In this document: positions 1-7,188 of the stretch, piece after piece
Numbering within the stretch: position 1 is the first letter of the stretch
Layout: each line of letters begins with the position of its first letter
Origin: Burkholderiales bacterium
GTDB lineage: Bacteria > Pseudomonadota > Gammaproteobacteria > Burkholderiales > Casimicrobiaceae
Assembly: GCA_031283405.1 (NCBI GenBank)
Contig: JAITBX010000019.1
Span: forward strand, 1 to 10,657
Direction of reading: 5' to 3'
DNA: 10,657 bases
Position numbers and translations under genes: made by a program
Notes under the pieces: model-generated
Told to the model about the DNA's origin: nothing
The model's input: the letters and a program-made list of their open reading frames with translations, nothing else
The model's database searches: none

Positions 1-2382
1 GGCATTGTGCAGGGCGTCGGCTTTCGCCCCTTCGTTCATCGGCTGGCGAGCGATATGGCGTTGATCGGCTGGGTGCAAAACGGCGTCAACGGCGTGACCA
101 TTGAAGCCGAAGGCAGCGCGCAACAACTGGACACTTTTGTGCAACGTTTGTTGGCGGAAGCGCCGCGATTGGCGCGCATCGACGAAGTGTTGGCGCAGGA
201 AACCGCACTTGTTTCCGGCGCGCATAGTTTTGAGGTGACGAAGAGCGCGCGCGATGGCGCGCTGGCCACCATGATCGGCCCCGACAGCGCCATTTGCGAC
301 GATTGCTTGCGCGAAATGCTGACGCCGAGCGATCGCCGCTATCGTTATCCGTTCATCAACTGTACACATTGCGGGCCACGCTATACGCTGGTGCGCGGGC
401 TGCCCTACGATCGGGCGATGACCAGTATGGCGGCGTTCACACAATGCCCGACGTGTCTGGCCGAATACGTCGACGCGAAACACCGCCGCTTTCATGCCGA
501 GCCTAACGCTTGCCCGCAATGCGGGCCGCAGTTGCAATGGGTCGACGCGAAAGATGGCGAAAGCAAAGGTGATGACGCGGTTGCTGGCTGTGATGCGATC
601 GCCGAAACATTGAAACGCCTTCGACGCGGCGAGATCGTGGCGATCAAGGGCTTGGGCGGTTTTCATTTGGTCTGTGACGCGACATGCGCCGAAGCGGTGG
701 CGGAATTGCGGCGGCGCAAAGCGCGCGATGAAAAGCCGTTTGCGCTGATGGTGTTGAACACGCCATCGGCGCGGCAATGGTGCGATGTGTCGAAAGAAGA
801 AGCGACGTTGTTGGAAAGCGTCGAGCGCCCCATCGTGCTGTTGCAGAAAAAAGCGCATGTCGATGCGGCGCTTGAAGGTATCGCGCCGGATATGAACACG
901 CTGGGATTGATGCTGCCTTATACGCCGCTGCATTATTTGCTGTTTCACGAAGCGCAAGGGCGGCCAACGACGCATGACTGGCTCGAAGAAGCACAGCCGT
1001 TGACGCTGGTCATGACTTCGGCCAATCCGGGCGGTGAGCCGCTGGTGATCGGCAACGAAGAAGCGTTGCAGTGTTTGCAAGGCATCGCCGATGGTTGGCT
1101 GATGCACGATCGCGTGATCGTTGCGCGTTGCGACGACAGCGTTGTGCGCGCGCCGGAGTTATCGCAAACGCCGTCGCCAACATCACCGCCACCGATGTCG
1201 CAACAACCATCGCCGCAATTCATTCGCCGCGCGCGCGGCTACACGCCGCGCGCCATTCGATTGAGCGGCAGCGTTGACGCGTCGCCGGTATTGGCGGTCG
1301 GCGGCTATTTCAAAAACACGGTTTGTGTGACGCGCGGCGATGAAGCGTTTTTGTCGCCGCACATCGGCAGCCTCGACAACGCCGCAACATGTCGCGCTTT
1401 CGATGAAACGATCGAACATTTGTTGAAGTTGCTCGATGTGACGCCGGCGCGCATTGCGCACGATCTGCATCCCGATTTTTATAGCACGCGAGCCGCTGCG
1501 GCATTGGCGCGACGTTTCGATGTGCCGATGATTGCCGTGGCGCATCATCACGCGCACATCGCGGCAGTGATGGCCGAACATCGAATCGACGCTCCGGTGT
1601 TGGGGCTGGCGTTTGACGGCACCGGCTTGGGCGATGATGGCGTCGGCAACGTAACCGCATGGGGCGGCGAATTGCTGCATCTCGACAGCGAGCAATGCAA
1701 GCGTGTCGGCCATCTGACGCCGTTGCATCTTGCCGGCGGCGATCGGGCGGCGCGCGAGCCGTGGCGAATGGCGGCGAGTGTTTTGGCGCAAACGGGGCGG
1801 GCGAGCGACATCGCGCTTCACTTTTCGCAACAACCGGCGGCGGCAACTGTCGCCAATGTGTTGGCGCGTGCGTTGGAAACAGAAACGTCGCATGCACCGT
1901 TGACCACCAGTATGGGGCGCTATTTTGACGCAGCGGCGGGAGCGTTGAAAATTTGCGAGCAGATGACTTTCGAGGGACAAGCGGCGATGCGGCTTGAAGG
2001 TTTGGCGCATCGTTATCTGAATCAAAAATCCGGCGCTGAATTGCCGAAGGACGCTTCGGCGTATCAAATCAAAGCGAACGGCGAACTCGATCTTTTTCCG
2101 TTGGTGCAGCGCTTGTTCGACATCGGTGATGCGATTTACGGCGCGGCGTTGTTTCACGGCACAGTGATTGCCGCCGTGATCGAGTGGGCGGACGCGGCGG
2201 CACGACAGCTTGGCCTCGATCAGATCGCGTGCGGCGGCGGTTGTTTCGTCAATGCGTTGTTGTCGCGCGGTGTCGGCGAAGGGTTGCGCACGCGCGGTTA
2301 TACTGTGCGACAAGCGCAAGCGGCGCCGTCCAACGATGGCGGGCTGAGTTTGGGACAAGCCTGGGCGGCGCAGCGAGTTTGA
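1..2382 (+). CDS. hypF: Carbamoyltransferase HypF, 5'-truncated by the window edge
   Basis: HypF uses carbamoyl phosphate and ATP to carbamoylate the C-terminal cysteine of HypE, the first step in making the CN ligands of [NiFe]-hydrogenase; it acts in the cytoplasm. The frame is open from base 1, so the true start lies a short way upstream, probably under 25 codons judging by E. coli HypF. Residues are numbered from base 1. An acylphosphatase domain opens with VQGVGFRP (catalytic Arg9 and Asn27 at the family spacing). Next come two zinc-finger modules, C99-C102, C121-C124, C149-C152 and C171-C174, spaced X2-X18-X2-X24-X2-X18-X2. A YrdC-like nucleotide-binding domain follows (IKGLGGFH near 215, TSAN at 339-342). 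The C-terminal Kae1-like domain has HHHAH at 515-519 and CGGGCFVN at 744-751. A Pro/Ser/Gln-rich stretch (about 386-405) between the last two domains is unusual. The stop is TGA at 2380-2382, 90 bp before hypC. The identification is very secure. Confidence 0.97.
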   Translation, partial: GIVQGVGFRPFVHRLASDMALIGWVQNGVNGVTIEAEGSAQQLDTFVQRLLAEAPRLARIDEVLAQETALVSGAHSFEVTKSARDGALATMIGPDSAICDDCLREMLTPSDRRYRYPFINCTHCGPRYTLVRGLPYDRAMTSMAAFTQCPTCLAEYVDAKHRRFHAEPNACPQCGPQLQWVDAKDGESKGDDAVAGCDAIAETLKRLRRGEIVAIKGLGGFHLVCDATCAEAVAELRRRKARDEKPFALMVLNTPSARQWCDVSKEEATLLESVERPIVLLQKKAHVDAALEGIAPDMNTLGLMLPYTPLHYLLFHEAQGRPTTHDWLEEAQPLTLVMTSANPGGEPLVIGNEEALQCLQGIADGWLMHDRVIVARCDDSVVRAPELSQTPSPTSPPPMSQQPSPQFIRRARGYTPRAIRLSGSVDASPVLAVGGYFKNTVCVTRGDEAFLSPHIGSLDNAATCRAFDETIEHLLKLLDVTPARIAHDLHPDFYSTRAAAALARRFDVPMIAVAHHHAHIAAVMAEHRIDAPVLGLAFDGTGLGDDGVGNVTAWGGELLHLDSEQCKRVGHLTPLHLAGGDRAAREPWRMAASVLAQTGRASDIALHFSQQPAAATVANVLARALETETSHAPLTTSMGRYFDAAAGALKICEQMTFEGQAAMRLEGLAHRYLNQKSGAELPKDASAYQIKANGELDLFPLVQRLFDIGDAIYGAALFHGTVIAAVIEWADAAARQLGLDQIACGGGCFVNALLSRGVGEGLRTRGYTVRQAQAAPSNDGGLSLGQAWAAQRV

Positions 2383-2407
2383 AAAATGCGGTAAAAAAAT
2401 GCGGTAA
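2382..2407 (+). repeat. Perfect 13-bp tandem duplication after hypF
   Basis: The unit AAAAATGCGGTAA occurs twice head to tail, at 2382-2394 and 2395-2407, starting on the last base of the hypF stop codon. AGTTTG at 2376-2381 precedes the array, and a second AGTTTG overlaps its last base at 2407-2412. Each unit contains ATGCGGTAA, a minimal Met-Arg-stop frame with no Shine-Dalgarno sequence before it. A replication-slippage duplication is the simplest explanation. No function is claimed. Confidence 0.85.
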
Positions 2408-2460
2408 GTTTGAAAAGCGCGCGCCACAAGCAGCGAGTTAGCGCAAATCCATTTCAATGC

Positions 2461-2466
2461 AGGAGG
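2461..2466 (+). promoter_or_regulatory. Ribosome binding site that sets the hypC start
   Basis: AGGAGG, a full anti-Shine-Dalgarno match, ends six bases before ATG 2473. The same reading frame is open upstream from ATG 2410, but this site and the family N-terminus (MCLAIP, with functional Cys2) settle the start at 2473. Confidence 0.9.
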
Positions 2467-2472
2467 TTGTGT

Positions 2473-2718
2473 ATGTGTTTGGCGATACCGGTTCGGATCA
2501 TGGAAAAGAAAGATGATGAGACAGCCATCGTCGAGCTTTCGGGCGTGCGGCATCAAGTGTCGCTGGCGCTGGTCGATGATGCGGCGGTGGGCGATTATGT
2601 GATCGTTCACGTCGGCTATGCGTTGTCGAAACTCGATCCGGCAGAAGCGGAAGCAACATTGGCGACGATGCGCGCGGCGGGTCTGGGCGAAGATGCGGCG
2701 GCGGAGCTGCGTTCATGA
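2473..2718 (+). CDS. hypC: Hydrogenase maturation chaperone HypC
   Basis: HypC is a small cytoplasmic OB-fold chaperone of the HypC/HybG/HupF family. It forms a complex with HypD on which the Fe(CN)2CO unit is assembled, then delivers the iron to the hydrogenase large-subunit precursor. The 81-residue product begins MCLAIPVRI; Cys2, exposed after removal of Met1, is the essential iron/partner-binding residue of the family. The core also shows VGDYVIVHVGYALSKLD (about 39-55), the usual HypC signature, and the length is typical. A strong ribosome binding site precedes it. Its TGA (2716-2718) overlaps the hypD ATG (2715-2717) as ATGA, which suggests translational coupling of the two partners. 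HybG is a paralogue with the same signature, but the place between hypF and hypD favours HypC. Confidence 0.96.
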   Translation: MCLAIPVRIMEKKDDETAIVELSGVRHQVSLALVDDAAVGDYVIVHVGYALSKLDPAEAEATLATMRAAGLGEDAAAELRS

Positions 2719-3866
2719 AATACATCGACGAATTTCGTGACGGCGCATTGGCGCAACAACTGGCGCGCGCCATCGCGCGCGAAGCCAAAACAGCGCGTCA
2801 CTATTATCTGATGGAGTTTTGCGGCGGCCATACGCACGCAATTTCGCGTTACGGATTGATCGACCTGTTGCCGCCGAATGTGCACATGGTGCACGGCCCC
2901 GGCTGCCCCGTTTGCGTGTTGCCGATCGGCAGAATCGATAGTGCCATTGAATTGGCGCGCGAACACGGCGCAATGGTTTGCACTTACGCCGACACGATGC
3001 GGGTGCCGGCATCGGGCGGTATTTCGCTGATGAAAGCGAAAGCGCTGGGCGCCGACATTCGGATGCTTTATTCGTGCGCCGACACGCTGACGCTGGCGCA
3101 GAAATATCCTAGCCGTCAAATCGTTTTCTTTGCGATTGGTTTTGAAACAACGACGCCGCCGACGGCGCTGGTTTTGAAGCAGGCGAAAGCGCTGGGCTTG
3201 AAAAATTTCAGCGTCTTTTGCAACCATGTGTTGACGCCGCCGGCGATCACGCATTTATTGACGCTGGCCGAGAAGAGCGACGAAGGCGCGCGTCTCGACG
3301 GCTTCATCGGCCCGGCGCATGTTTCAACGGTGATCGGTAGCGCGGCGTATGAGCCGTTCACCGCGCGCTTTCACAAGCCGGTGGTGATTTCCGGCTTTGA
3401 GCCGCTCGATGTGATGCAGGCGATTCTGATGTTGGTGCGGCAGTTGAACGAGGGCCGCGCCGAAGTTGAAAACGAATTTACGCGCGCGGTAACGCCGGAG
3501 GGCAACGTCAAAGCGAAAGCGTTGATGGCGGAAACGCTGACGTTGCGCGACAGCTTTGAATGGCGCGGCTTGGGCGAGATGCCGAAGAGCGCGTTGCAGA
3601 TTCGTCCCGATTACCGCGAGTTCGACGCTGAAATTCGTTTCGGACTGACGTACCGCAAAGTGGCGGATCACAAAGCCTGTCAATGCGGCGCGATTCTGCG
3701 CGGCGTCAAAACGCCGCGTGATTGCAAAGTGTTCGGCACGGCTTGCACGCCGGACAACCCGCTCGGCTCGTGCATGGTGTCGTCCGAGGGCGCGTGCGCG
3801 GCGTATTACACCTATGGACGCTTCCGTGATGTGGAGCGCAACGCGGCAGAGGAGGTCAACATATGA
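2715..3866 (+). CDS. hypD: Hydrogenase maturation iron-sulfur protein HypD
   Basis: HypD is the [4Fe-4S] scaffold protein that, with HypC, receives cyanide from HypE and carries the Fe(CN)2CO precursor of the [NiFe] active site. The product is 383 residues, normal for the family. Visible motifs are CGGHTH at 36-41, GPGCPVC at 61-67 (Cys64 and Cys67), GFETTTP near residue 143, and a C-terminal cysteine cluster (Cys322, 324, 337, 344, 353 and 361) that supplies the iron-sulfur ligands. Cys36, Cys64 and Cys67 match the three conserved functional cysteines of E. coli HypD (41, 69, 72). The start overlaps the hypC stop by four bases and the stop overlaps the hypE start by four bases, so hypC-hypD-hypE form one tightly coupled unit. 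No key residue appears to be missing. Confidence 0.97.
   Translation: MKYIDEFRDGALAQQLARAIAREAKTARHYYLMEFCGGHTHAISRYGLIDLLPPNVHMVHGPGCPVCVLPIGRIDSAIELAREHGAMVCTYADTMRVPASGGISLMKAKALGADIRMLYSCADTLTLAQKYPSRQIVFFAIGFETTTPPTALVLKQAKALGLKNFSVFCNHVLTPPAITHLLTLAEKSDEGARLDGFIGPAHVSTVIGSAAYEPFTARFHKPVVISGFEPLDVMQAILMLVRQLNEGRAEVENEFTRAVTPEGNVKAKALMAETLTLRDSFEWRGLGEMPKSALQIRPDYREFDAEIRFGLTYRKVADHKACQCGAILRGVKTPRDCKVFGTACTPDNPLGSCMVSSEGACAAYYTYGRFRDVERNAAEEVNI
3851..3855 (+). promoter_or_regulatory. Ribosome binding site of hypE inside the 3' end of hypD
   Basis: GGAGG lies seven bases before ATG 3863, within the last codons of hypD. It supports the 3863 start over the internal ATG at 3947 (Met29), which stands just before the conserved HGSGG motif and would give a shorter protein like that of E. 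coli. Confidence 0.8.
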
Positions 3867-4936
3867 GCGCCGAAAATTCCCAACCCAATTCCATAAAACG
3901 CGCCGATTACATTCGACCGCTCGATTTCAAGAACGGGCGTATCGACATGAGTCACGGCAGCGGCGGCCGCGCTTCGGCGCAACTGATCGACGAATTGTTC
4001 GCCGAAGCATTCGATAACGATTACTTGCGGCAGTGCAATGATCAGGCGGCGTTCAACGTCGCGGCGGGACGAATGGTGATGTCCACCGACGCACATGTGG
4101 TTTCGCCGCTGTTTTTTCCCGGCGGCGACATCGGTTGTTTGTCGGTGCACGGCACGATCAATGATGTGGCAATGGCGGGCGCGCGTCCATTGTATTTGGC
4201 GGCGTCGTTCATTCTCGAAGAAGGTTTGCCGCTGGAGAAACTGAAACGCATCGTTGATTCGATGGCGGCGGCGGCGCGGGCGGCGCATGTTCCCATCGTC
4301 ACCGGCGACACCAAAGTAGTTGAGCAGGGCAAGGGCGACGGCGTTTTCATCACGACCACCGGCATCGGCGTCGTGCCGGCAGGCGTTGATATTCGCGGCG
4401 ACCGCGCGCGCGCCGGCGATAAAATTCTGGTGAGCGGAACGATCGGCGATCACGGCGTGGCGGTGATGGCGTTGCGCGAAGAACTTTCATTCGAGACGGC
4501 CTTGCGCTCCGACACGGCGGCGTTGCATACGCTGGTGGCGGCGATGGTTGAAGAAGTGTCCGACATTCATTGTTTGCGTGACCCGACGCGCGGCGGGTTG
4601 GGAACGACGCTGAATGAATTGGCGCGGCAATCGGGTTGCGGGATGGTCATTCACGAGACAGCGTTGCCGGTGCGCCCCGAAGTCAGCGCCGCTTGCGAAT
4701 TTCTCGGGCTCGATCCGCTGTATGCGGCGAACGAAGGCAAGCTGGTAGTGATCTGCGCGGTGGCGGATGCCGATCGTTTATTGGCAGTGATGCGAAGCCA
4801 CCCGCTGGGCGCTCAAGCGGCGATCATCGGCGAAGTCATCGAAGATGACCACCATTTTGTGCAGATGAAAACCGCGTTCGGCGGCAGCCGTATCGTTGAC
4901 TGGCTGACCGGAGAACAATTACCGCGGATTTGTTGA
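3863..4936 (+). CDS. hypE: Carbamoyl dehydratase HypE
   Basis: HypE is an AIR-synthase/PurM-like ATPase. HypF carbamoylates its C-terminal cysteine, and HypE then dehydrates the carbamoyl group with ATP to a thiocyanate, whose cyanide goes to HypC-HypD. The product is 357 residues and ends in PRIC, the strictly conserved tail carrying the reactive cysteine (Cys357). Other family signatures are HGSGGR at 31-36, STD...PLFFPGGDIG around 74-90, FILEEGLP, VTGDTKVV, ILVSGTIGDHG, LRDPTRGG and LLGLD-type sequence with ANEGKLV near the C-terminus. About 20 residues precede the region where E. coli HypE begins. This extension is polar and is kept because the ATGA overlap with hypD and the GGAGG site support it. 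Its neighbour hypF encodes its direct enzymatic partner. No terminator of its own is evident; the hairpin at 5052-5075 is the first candidate downstream. Confidence 0.97.
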   Translation: MSAENSQPNSIKRADYIRPLDFKNGRIDMSHGSGGRASAQLIDELFAEAFDNDYLRQCNDQAAFNVAAGRMVMSTDAHVVSPLFFPGGDIGCLSVHGTINDVAMAGARPLYLAASFILEEGLPLEKLKRIVDSMAAAARAAHVPIVTGDTKVVEQGKGDGVFITTTGIGVVPAGVDIRGDRARAGDKILVSGTIGDHGVAVMALREELSFETALRSDTAALHTLVAAMVEEVSDIHCLRDPTRGGLGTTLNELARQSGCGMVIHETALPVRPEVSAACEFLGLDPLYAANEGKLVVICAVADADRLLAVMRSHPLGAQAAIIGEVIEDDHHFVQMKTAFGGSRIVDWLTGEQLPRIC

Positions 4937-5005
4937 CGTTTTCCGTTCTTGCAAGCAGGCAATCGTCGTATGCAAAATTGTTGATCCGGGCGGGAAGAGG
5001 CGGGC

Positions 5006-5036
5006 TTGACACTGTCACCGAAATTCCTGATATACT
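5006..5036 (+). promoter_or_regulatory. Predicted sigma-70 promoter for greA
   Basis: A perfect -35 box TTGACA (5006-5011) is followed by TATACT (5031-5036), which matches five of six -10 bases and is preceded by TG at 5028-5029, forming an extended -10. The 19-base spacer is longer than the ideal 17, which the extended -10 may offset. Transcription would begin near 5043, only about ten bases before the hairpin at 5052-5075. Confidence 0.75.
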
Positions 5037-5049
5037 TATTCTATAAATC

Positions 5050-5109
5050 ATGGCCGGAAGCGCGCGCTTCCGGTCTTTTCTTTTATGTTTTTTCATACTG
5101 AGGGTATGA
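5050..5109 (+). CDS. Possible 19-residue leader peptide in the greA leader
   Basis: An ATG at 5050 opens a 19-codon frame (MAGSARFRSFLLCFFILRV) that runs through the hairpin and T tract. Its TGA (5107-5109) overlaps the greA start by one base, as TGATG. The product is basic at the start and hydrophobic at the end. No Shine-Dalgarno sequence precedes it, and with a start site near 5043 its untranslated leader would be only about seven bases, close to leaderless. The position would suit a coupling or attenuation peptide, but a frame this short can arise by chance. I do not recognise it and treat it as a hypothesis. Confidence 0.2.
   Translation: MAGSARFRSFLLCFFILRV
5052..5084 (+). terminator. 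Intrinsic-terminator-like hairpin in the greA leader
   Basis: CCGGAAGC (5054-5061) and GCTTCCGG (5066-5073) form a perfect 8-bp stem closed by GCGC. The stem extends through G5053-U5074 and G5052-C5075. The tract TTTTCTTTT (5076-5084) follows. It could end transcripts coming from hypE. Because it lies downstream of the greA promoter, it could also act as an attenuator releasing a leader RNA of about 40 nt, as in the E. coli greA/GraL leader. Confidence 0.8.
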
Positions 5110-5585
5110 TGAAAAAAGTTCCAATGACTGTTGCGGGTGCGACTCAGCTCAAGGCCGAACTTCAGCGGCTGAAAACGGTAGATCGGCCTCATATCATTCA
5201 AGCGATTGCCGATGCGCGTTCCAACGGCGACCTTACGGAAAACGCCGATTACGAGGCGGCGCGTGAGCGTCAGGGATTTATTGAAGGCCGCATTATCGAA
5301 ATCGAAAGCAAGCTGGCAGCGGCGCATGTGATTGACCCGACGACATTGCATGCCGAGGGGCGGGTGGTTTTCGGCGCGACCGTTGATGTTGAAGATATTG
5401 AAAGCGGCGACCGCCGAACTTACATCATCGTTGGCGATGACGAGGCGGATATGAAGGTCGGCAAAATTTCCGTGCATTCGCCGGTATCGCGGGCGTTGAT
5501 CGGCAAAAGCGAGGGCGATCAAGCGGAGGTTCACGCGCCGGCGGGCGTTCGGGTTTACGAAGTGATCGGCGTACGCTACGAATAA
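5109..5585 (+). CDS. greA: Transcription elongation factor GreA
   Basis: GreA inserts its coiled coil into the secondary channel of RNA polymerase and stimulates cleavage of backtracked transcripts. The start at 5109 gives 158 residues, the E. coli length, and MKKVPMT aligns with E. coli MQAIPMT. A GAGGG at 5100-5104 lies just upstream. In-frame ATGs at 5085 and 5106 would add eight residues or one residue and fit less well. The N-terminal coiled coil holds NGDLTENADYEAARE, with the acidic tip residues Asp41 and Glu44 at family positions. The C-terminal FKBP-like domain shows VFGATV, IVGDDEADMK and ISVHSPVSRALIGK. GreA is preferred over GreB on length and the N-terminal signature. Expression is probably controlled by the promoter and leader hairpin upstream. 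serS follows after 75 bp. Confidence 0.97.
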   Translation: MKKVPMTVAGATQLKAELQRLKTVDRPHIIQAIADARSNGDLTENADYEAARERQGFIEGRIIEIESKLAAAHVIDPTTLHAEGRVVFGATVDVEDIESGDRRTYIIVGDDEADMKVGKISVHSPVSRALIGKSEGDQAEVHAPAGVRVYEVIGVRYE

Positions 5586-5607
5586 TTTTTCGGTGATGAC
5601 AGAAGGC

Positions 5608-5636
5608 GTGACAAACATACCGTAGCGTTATTTTAT
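5608..5636 (+). promoter_or_regulatory. Weak candidate promoter in the greA-serS gap
   Basis: GTGACA (5608-5613, five of six matches to TTGACA) is followed after 17 bases by TTTTAT (5631-5636, four of six to TATAAT), in an AT-rich stretch just before serS. It would give a leader of about 20 nt. The -10 is poor, and serS may instead be read through from greA, since no terminator is seen between them. Confidence 0.3.
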
Positions 5637-5660
5637 TTTTATTCATTCGTTCAGACCAAC

Positions 5661-6971
5661 ATGCTCGACATCAATCTTTTCCGTCAGGACCTTGCCGCCG
5701 TTGCCGCAGGGCTTGCCAAACGCGGCGTTGCGCTGGACACCGCAACGTTTGAACGCCTCGAAAGCGAGCGCAAAACACTTCAAACGCAAACTCAGGAATT
5801 GCAGGCGAAGCGCAACGCGCTTTCCAAACAGATCGGCATTGCCAAAAGCAAACGCGAAGACGCTTCGGCGTTGATGGCGGAAGTCGGCGGGTTGGGCGAT
5901 ACGCTGTCGAAGATGGAAGATTCGCTGGCCGATCTTCAGGCGCAACTACGCGATTTTTTGCTGACCTTGCCCAACCTGACGCACGAAACGACGCCGGCCG
6001 GAAGTTCGGAAGCTGATAACATCGAAGTTCGACGCTGGGGAACGCCGCGTCAGTTTGCGTTTGCGCCGCGCGATCATGTCGATATCGGCGAAATGTTGGG
6101 CGGTCTGGATTTTGAAATAGCGGCGAAACTGTCCGGCTCGCGTTTTGCGTTTCTGCGCGGCGACATTGCCCGTTTGCATCGGGCGTTGGCACAGTTTATG
6201 TTGGACACGCATACGCAACAGCACGGTTATATTGAATGCTGCACGCCGTACATCGTCAACGCCGAAACGTTGATCGGGACGGCGCAACTGCCCAAATTCG
6301 AGGCCGATATGTTTTCGGTGAAAAAGGGTAGCGCCGAAGGAGAAGGCGAGGCGCTGTATCTCATTTCCACCTCCGAAATCACGTTGACCAATTCGGTGCG
6401 CGGCGAAATACTTCCTGCCGATGCGTTGCCGCTCAAACTGACCGCGCACACGCCGTGTTTTCGTTCGGAAGCGGGCAGCTATGGCAAGGACACTCGCGGC
6501 ATGATTCGCCAGCATCAATTCGATAAAGTCGAGCTGGTGCAAATCGTTCATCCCGACCAATCGTATGCGGCGCTTGAAACATTGACCGGTCACGCCGAAG
6601 CGATTTTGCAAGTGCTGGAACTGCCGTATCGCGTTATTGCGTTGTGTACCGGCGACGTCGGTTTTGCGTCGGCAAAAACCTACGATCTCGAAGTATGGTT
6701 GCCGGCGCAGAATACCTACCGCGAGATTTCGTCGTGCTCCAATTGCGAGGCTTTTCAGGCGCGGCGGTTGCTGGCGCGTTTTCGCAACGCGCAAGGCAAG
6801 CCGGAGTTTGTGCACACCCTGAACGGCTCCGGCGTCGCCGTCGGTCGCGCATTGGTGGCCGTGCTGGAAAACTATCAACAGGAAGATGGTTCGGTGCAGA
6901 TACCGAAAGTGTTGCAGAAGTATATGAACGGAGTGACTGAGATCGCGCCGGGAAAAACGCCGGGGAGTTGA
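5661..6971 (+). CDS. serS: Seryl-tRNA synthetase
   Basis: SerRS is a cytoplasmic class II aminoacyl-tRNA synthetase that charges tRNA-Ser (and tRNA-Sec where present) with serine. The 436-residue product begins MLDINLFRQD, the usual bacterial start. Residues of roughly 30-100 form the long antiparallel coiled-coil arm that holds the tRNA variable loop. The catalytic core shows the serine-binding TSE loop (Thr237, Glu239), motif 2 with FRSEAGSYGKDTRGMIRQHQF from Phe267 (ATP-contacting Arg268), the SSCSNCEAFQARR segment, and motif 3 GSGVAVGRAL with Arg396. These positions nearly coincide with E. coli SerRS. The gene is complete. No Shine-Dalgarno sequence is evident before ATG 5661, and the upstream 30 bases are T-rich; translation may rely on an unstructured leader. 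No clear terminator follows the stop. Confidence 0.97.
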   Translation: MLDINLFRQDLAAVAAGLAKRGVALDTATFERLESERKTLQTQTQELQAKRNALSKQIGIAKSKREDASALMAEVGGLGDTLSKMEDSLADLQAQLRDFLLTLPNLTHETTPAGSSEADNIEVRRWGTPRQFAFAPRDHVDIGEMLGGLDFEIAAKLSGSRFAFLRGDIARLHRALAQFMLDTHTQQHGYIECCTPYIVNAETLIGTAQLPKFEADMFSVKKGSAEGEGEALYLISTSEITLTNSVRGEILPADALPLKLTAHTPCFRSEAGSYGKDTRGMIRQHQFDKVELVQIVHPDQSYAALETLTGHAEAILQVLELPYRVIALCTGDVGFASAKTYDLEVWLPAQNTYREISSCSNCEAFQARRLLARFRNAQGKPEFVHTLNGSGVAVGRALVAVLENYQQEDGSVQIPKVLQKYMNGVTEIAPGKTPGS

Positions 6972-7159
6972 TGAAACCCGCTTCTCGCTACCCCGAAGTG
7001 TGGTGGCGTCGCCAACCATAGGCTCCGCGATAATTGGCCTGCGTGCTTCCGCAAGGGGAGGGGCGATGTCTTTATCCATGCCTCCGCAGAGTTCGCTTCG
7101 TTCGCCCCCAACCTGTTTGTTGCTCTTGTGATAGCGTAAAACCGATCTCCGATACCCTC

Positions 7160-7188
7160 TTGACCGCGCGACAACTTCCGGCTATCTT
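7160..7188 (+). promoter_or_regulatory. Candidate sigma-70 promoter of the ilvIHC operon
   Basis: TTGACC (7160-7165, five of six matches) and TATCTT (7183-7188, four of six) are separated by the ideal 17 bases. Transcription would start near 7195 and leave a leader of about 250 nt before ilvI. The -10 match is modest. Confidence 0.4.

Noticed and set aside
1183..2610. Long minus-strand open frame (475 codons) opposite hypF
   Set aside because: It is a shadow of the codon bias of hypF, with Arg/His-rich sequence and no domain, and it spans the hypF-hypC gap.
3812..4453. Minus-strand open frame opposite hypE
   Set aside because: Antisense shadow of an unambiguous hypE coding region; composition is dominated by Arg, His and Ala with no motif.
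4937..5005. Terminator directly after hypE
   Set aside because: Only a 4-bp TTGC/GCAA stem is visible near 4949-4962, without a T tract; the convincing hairpin is the one at 5052-5075.
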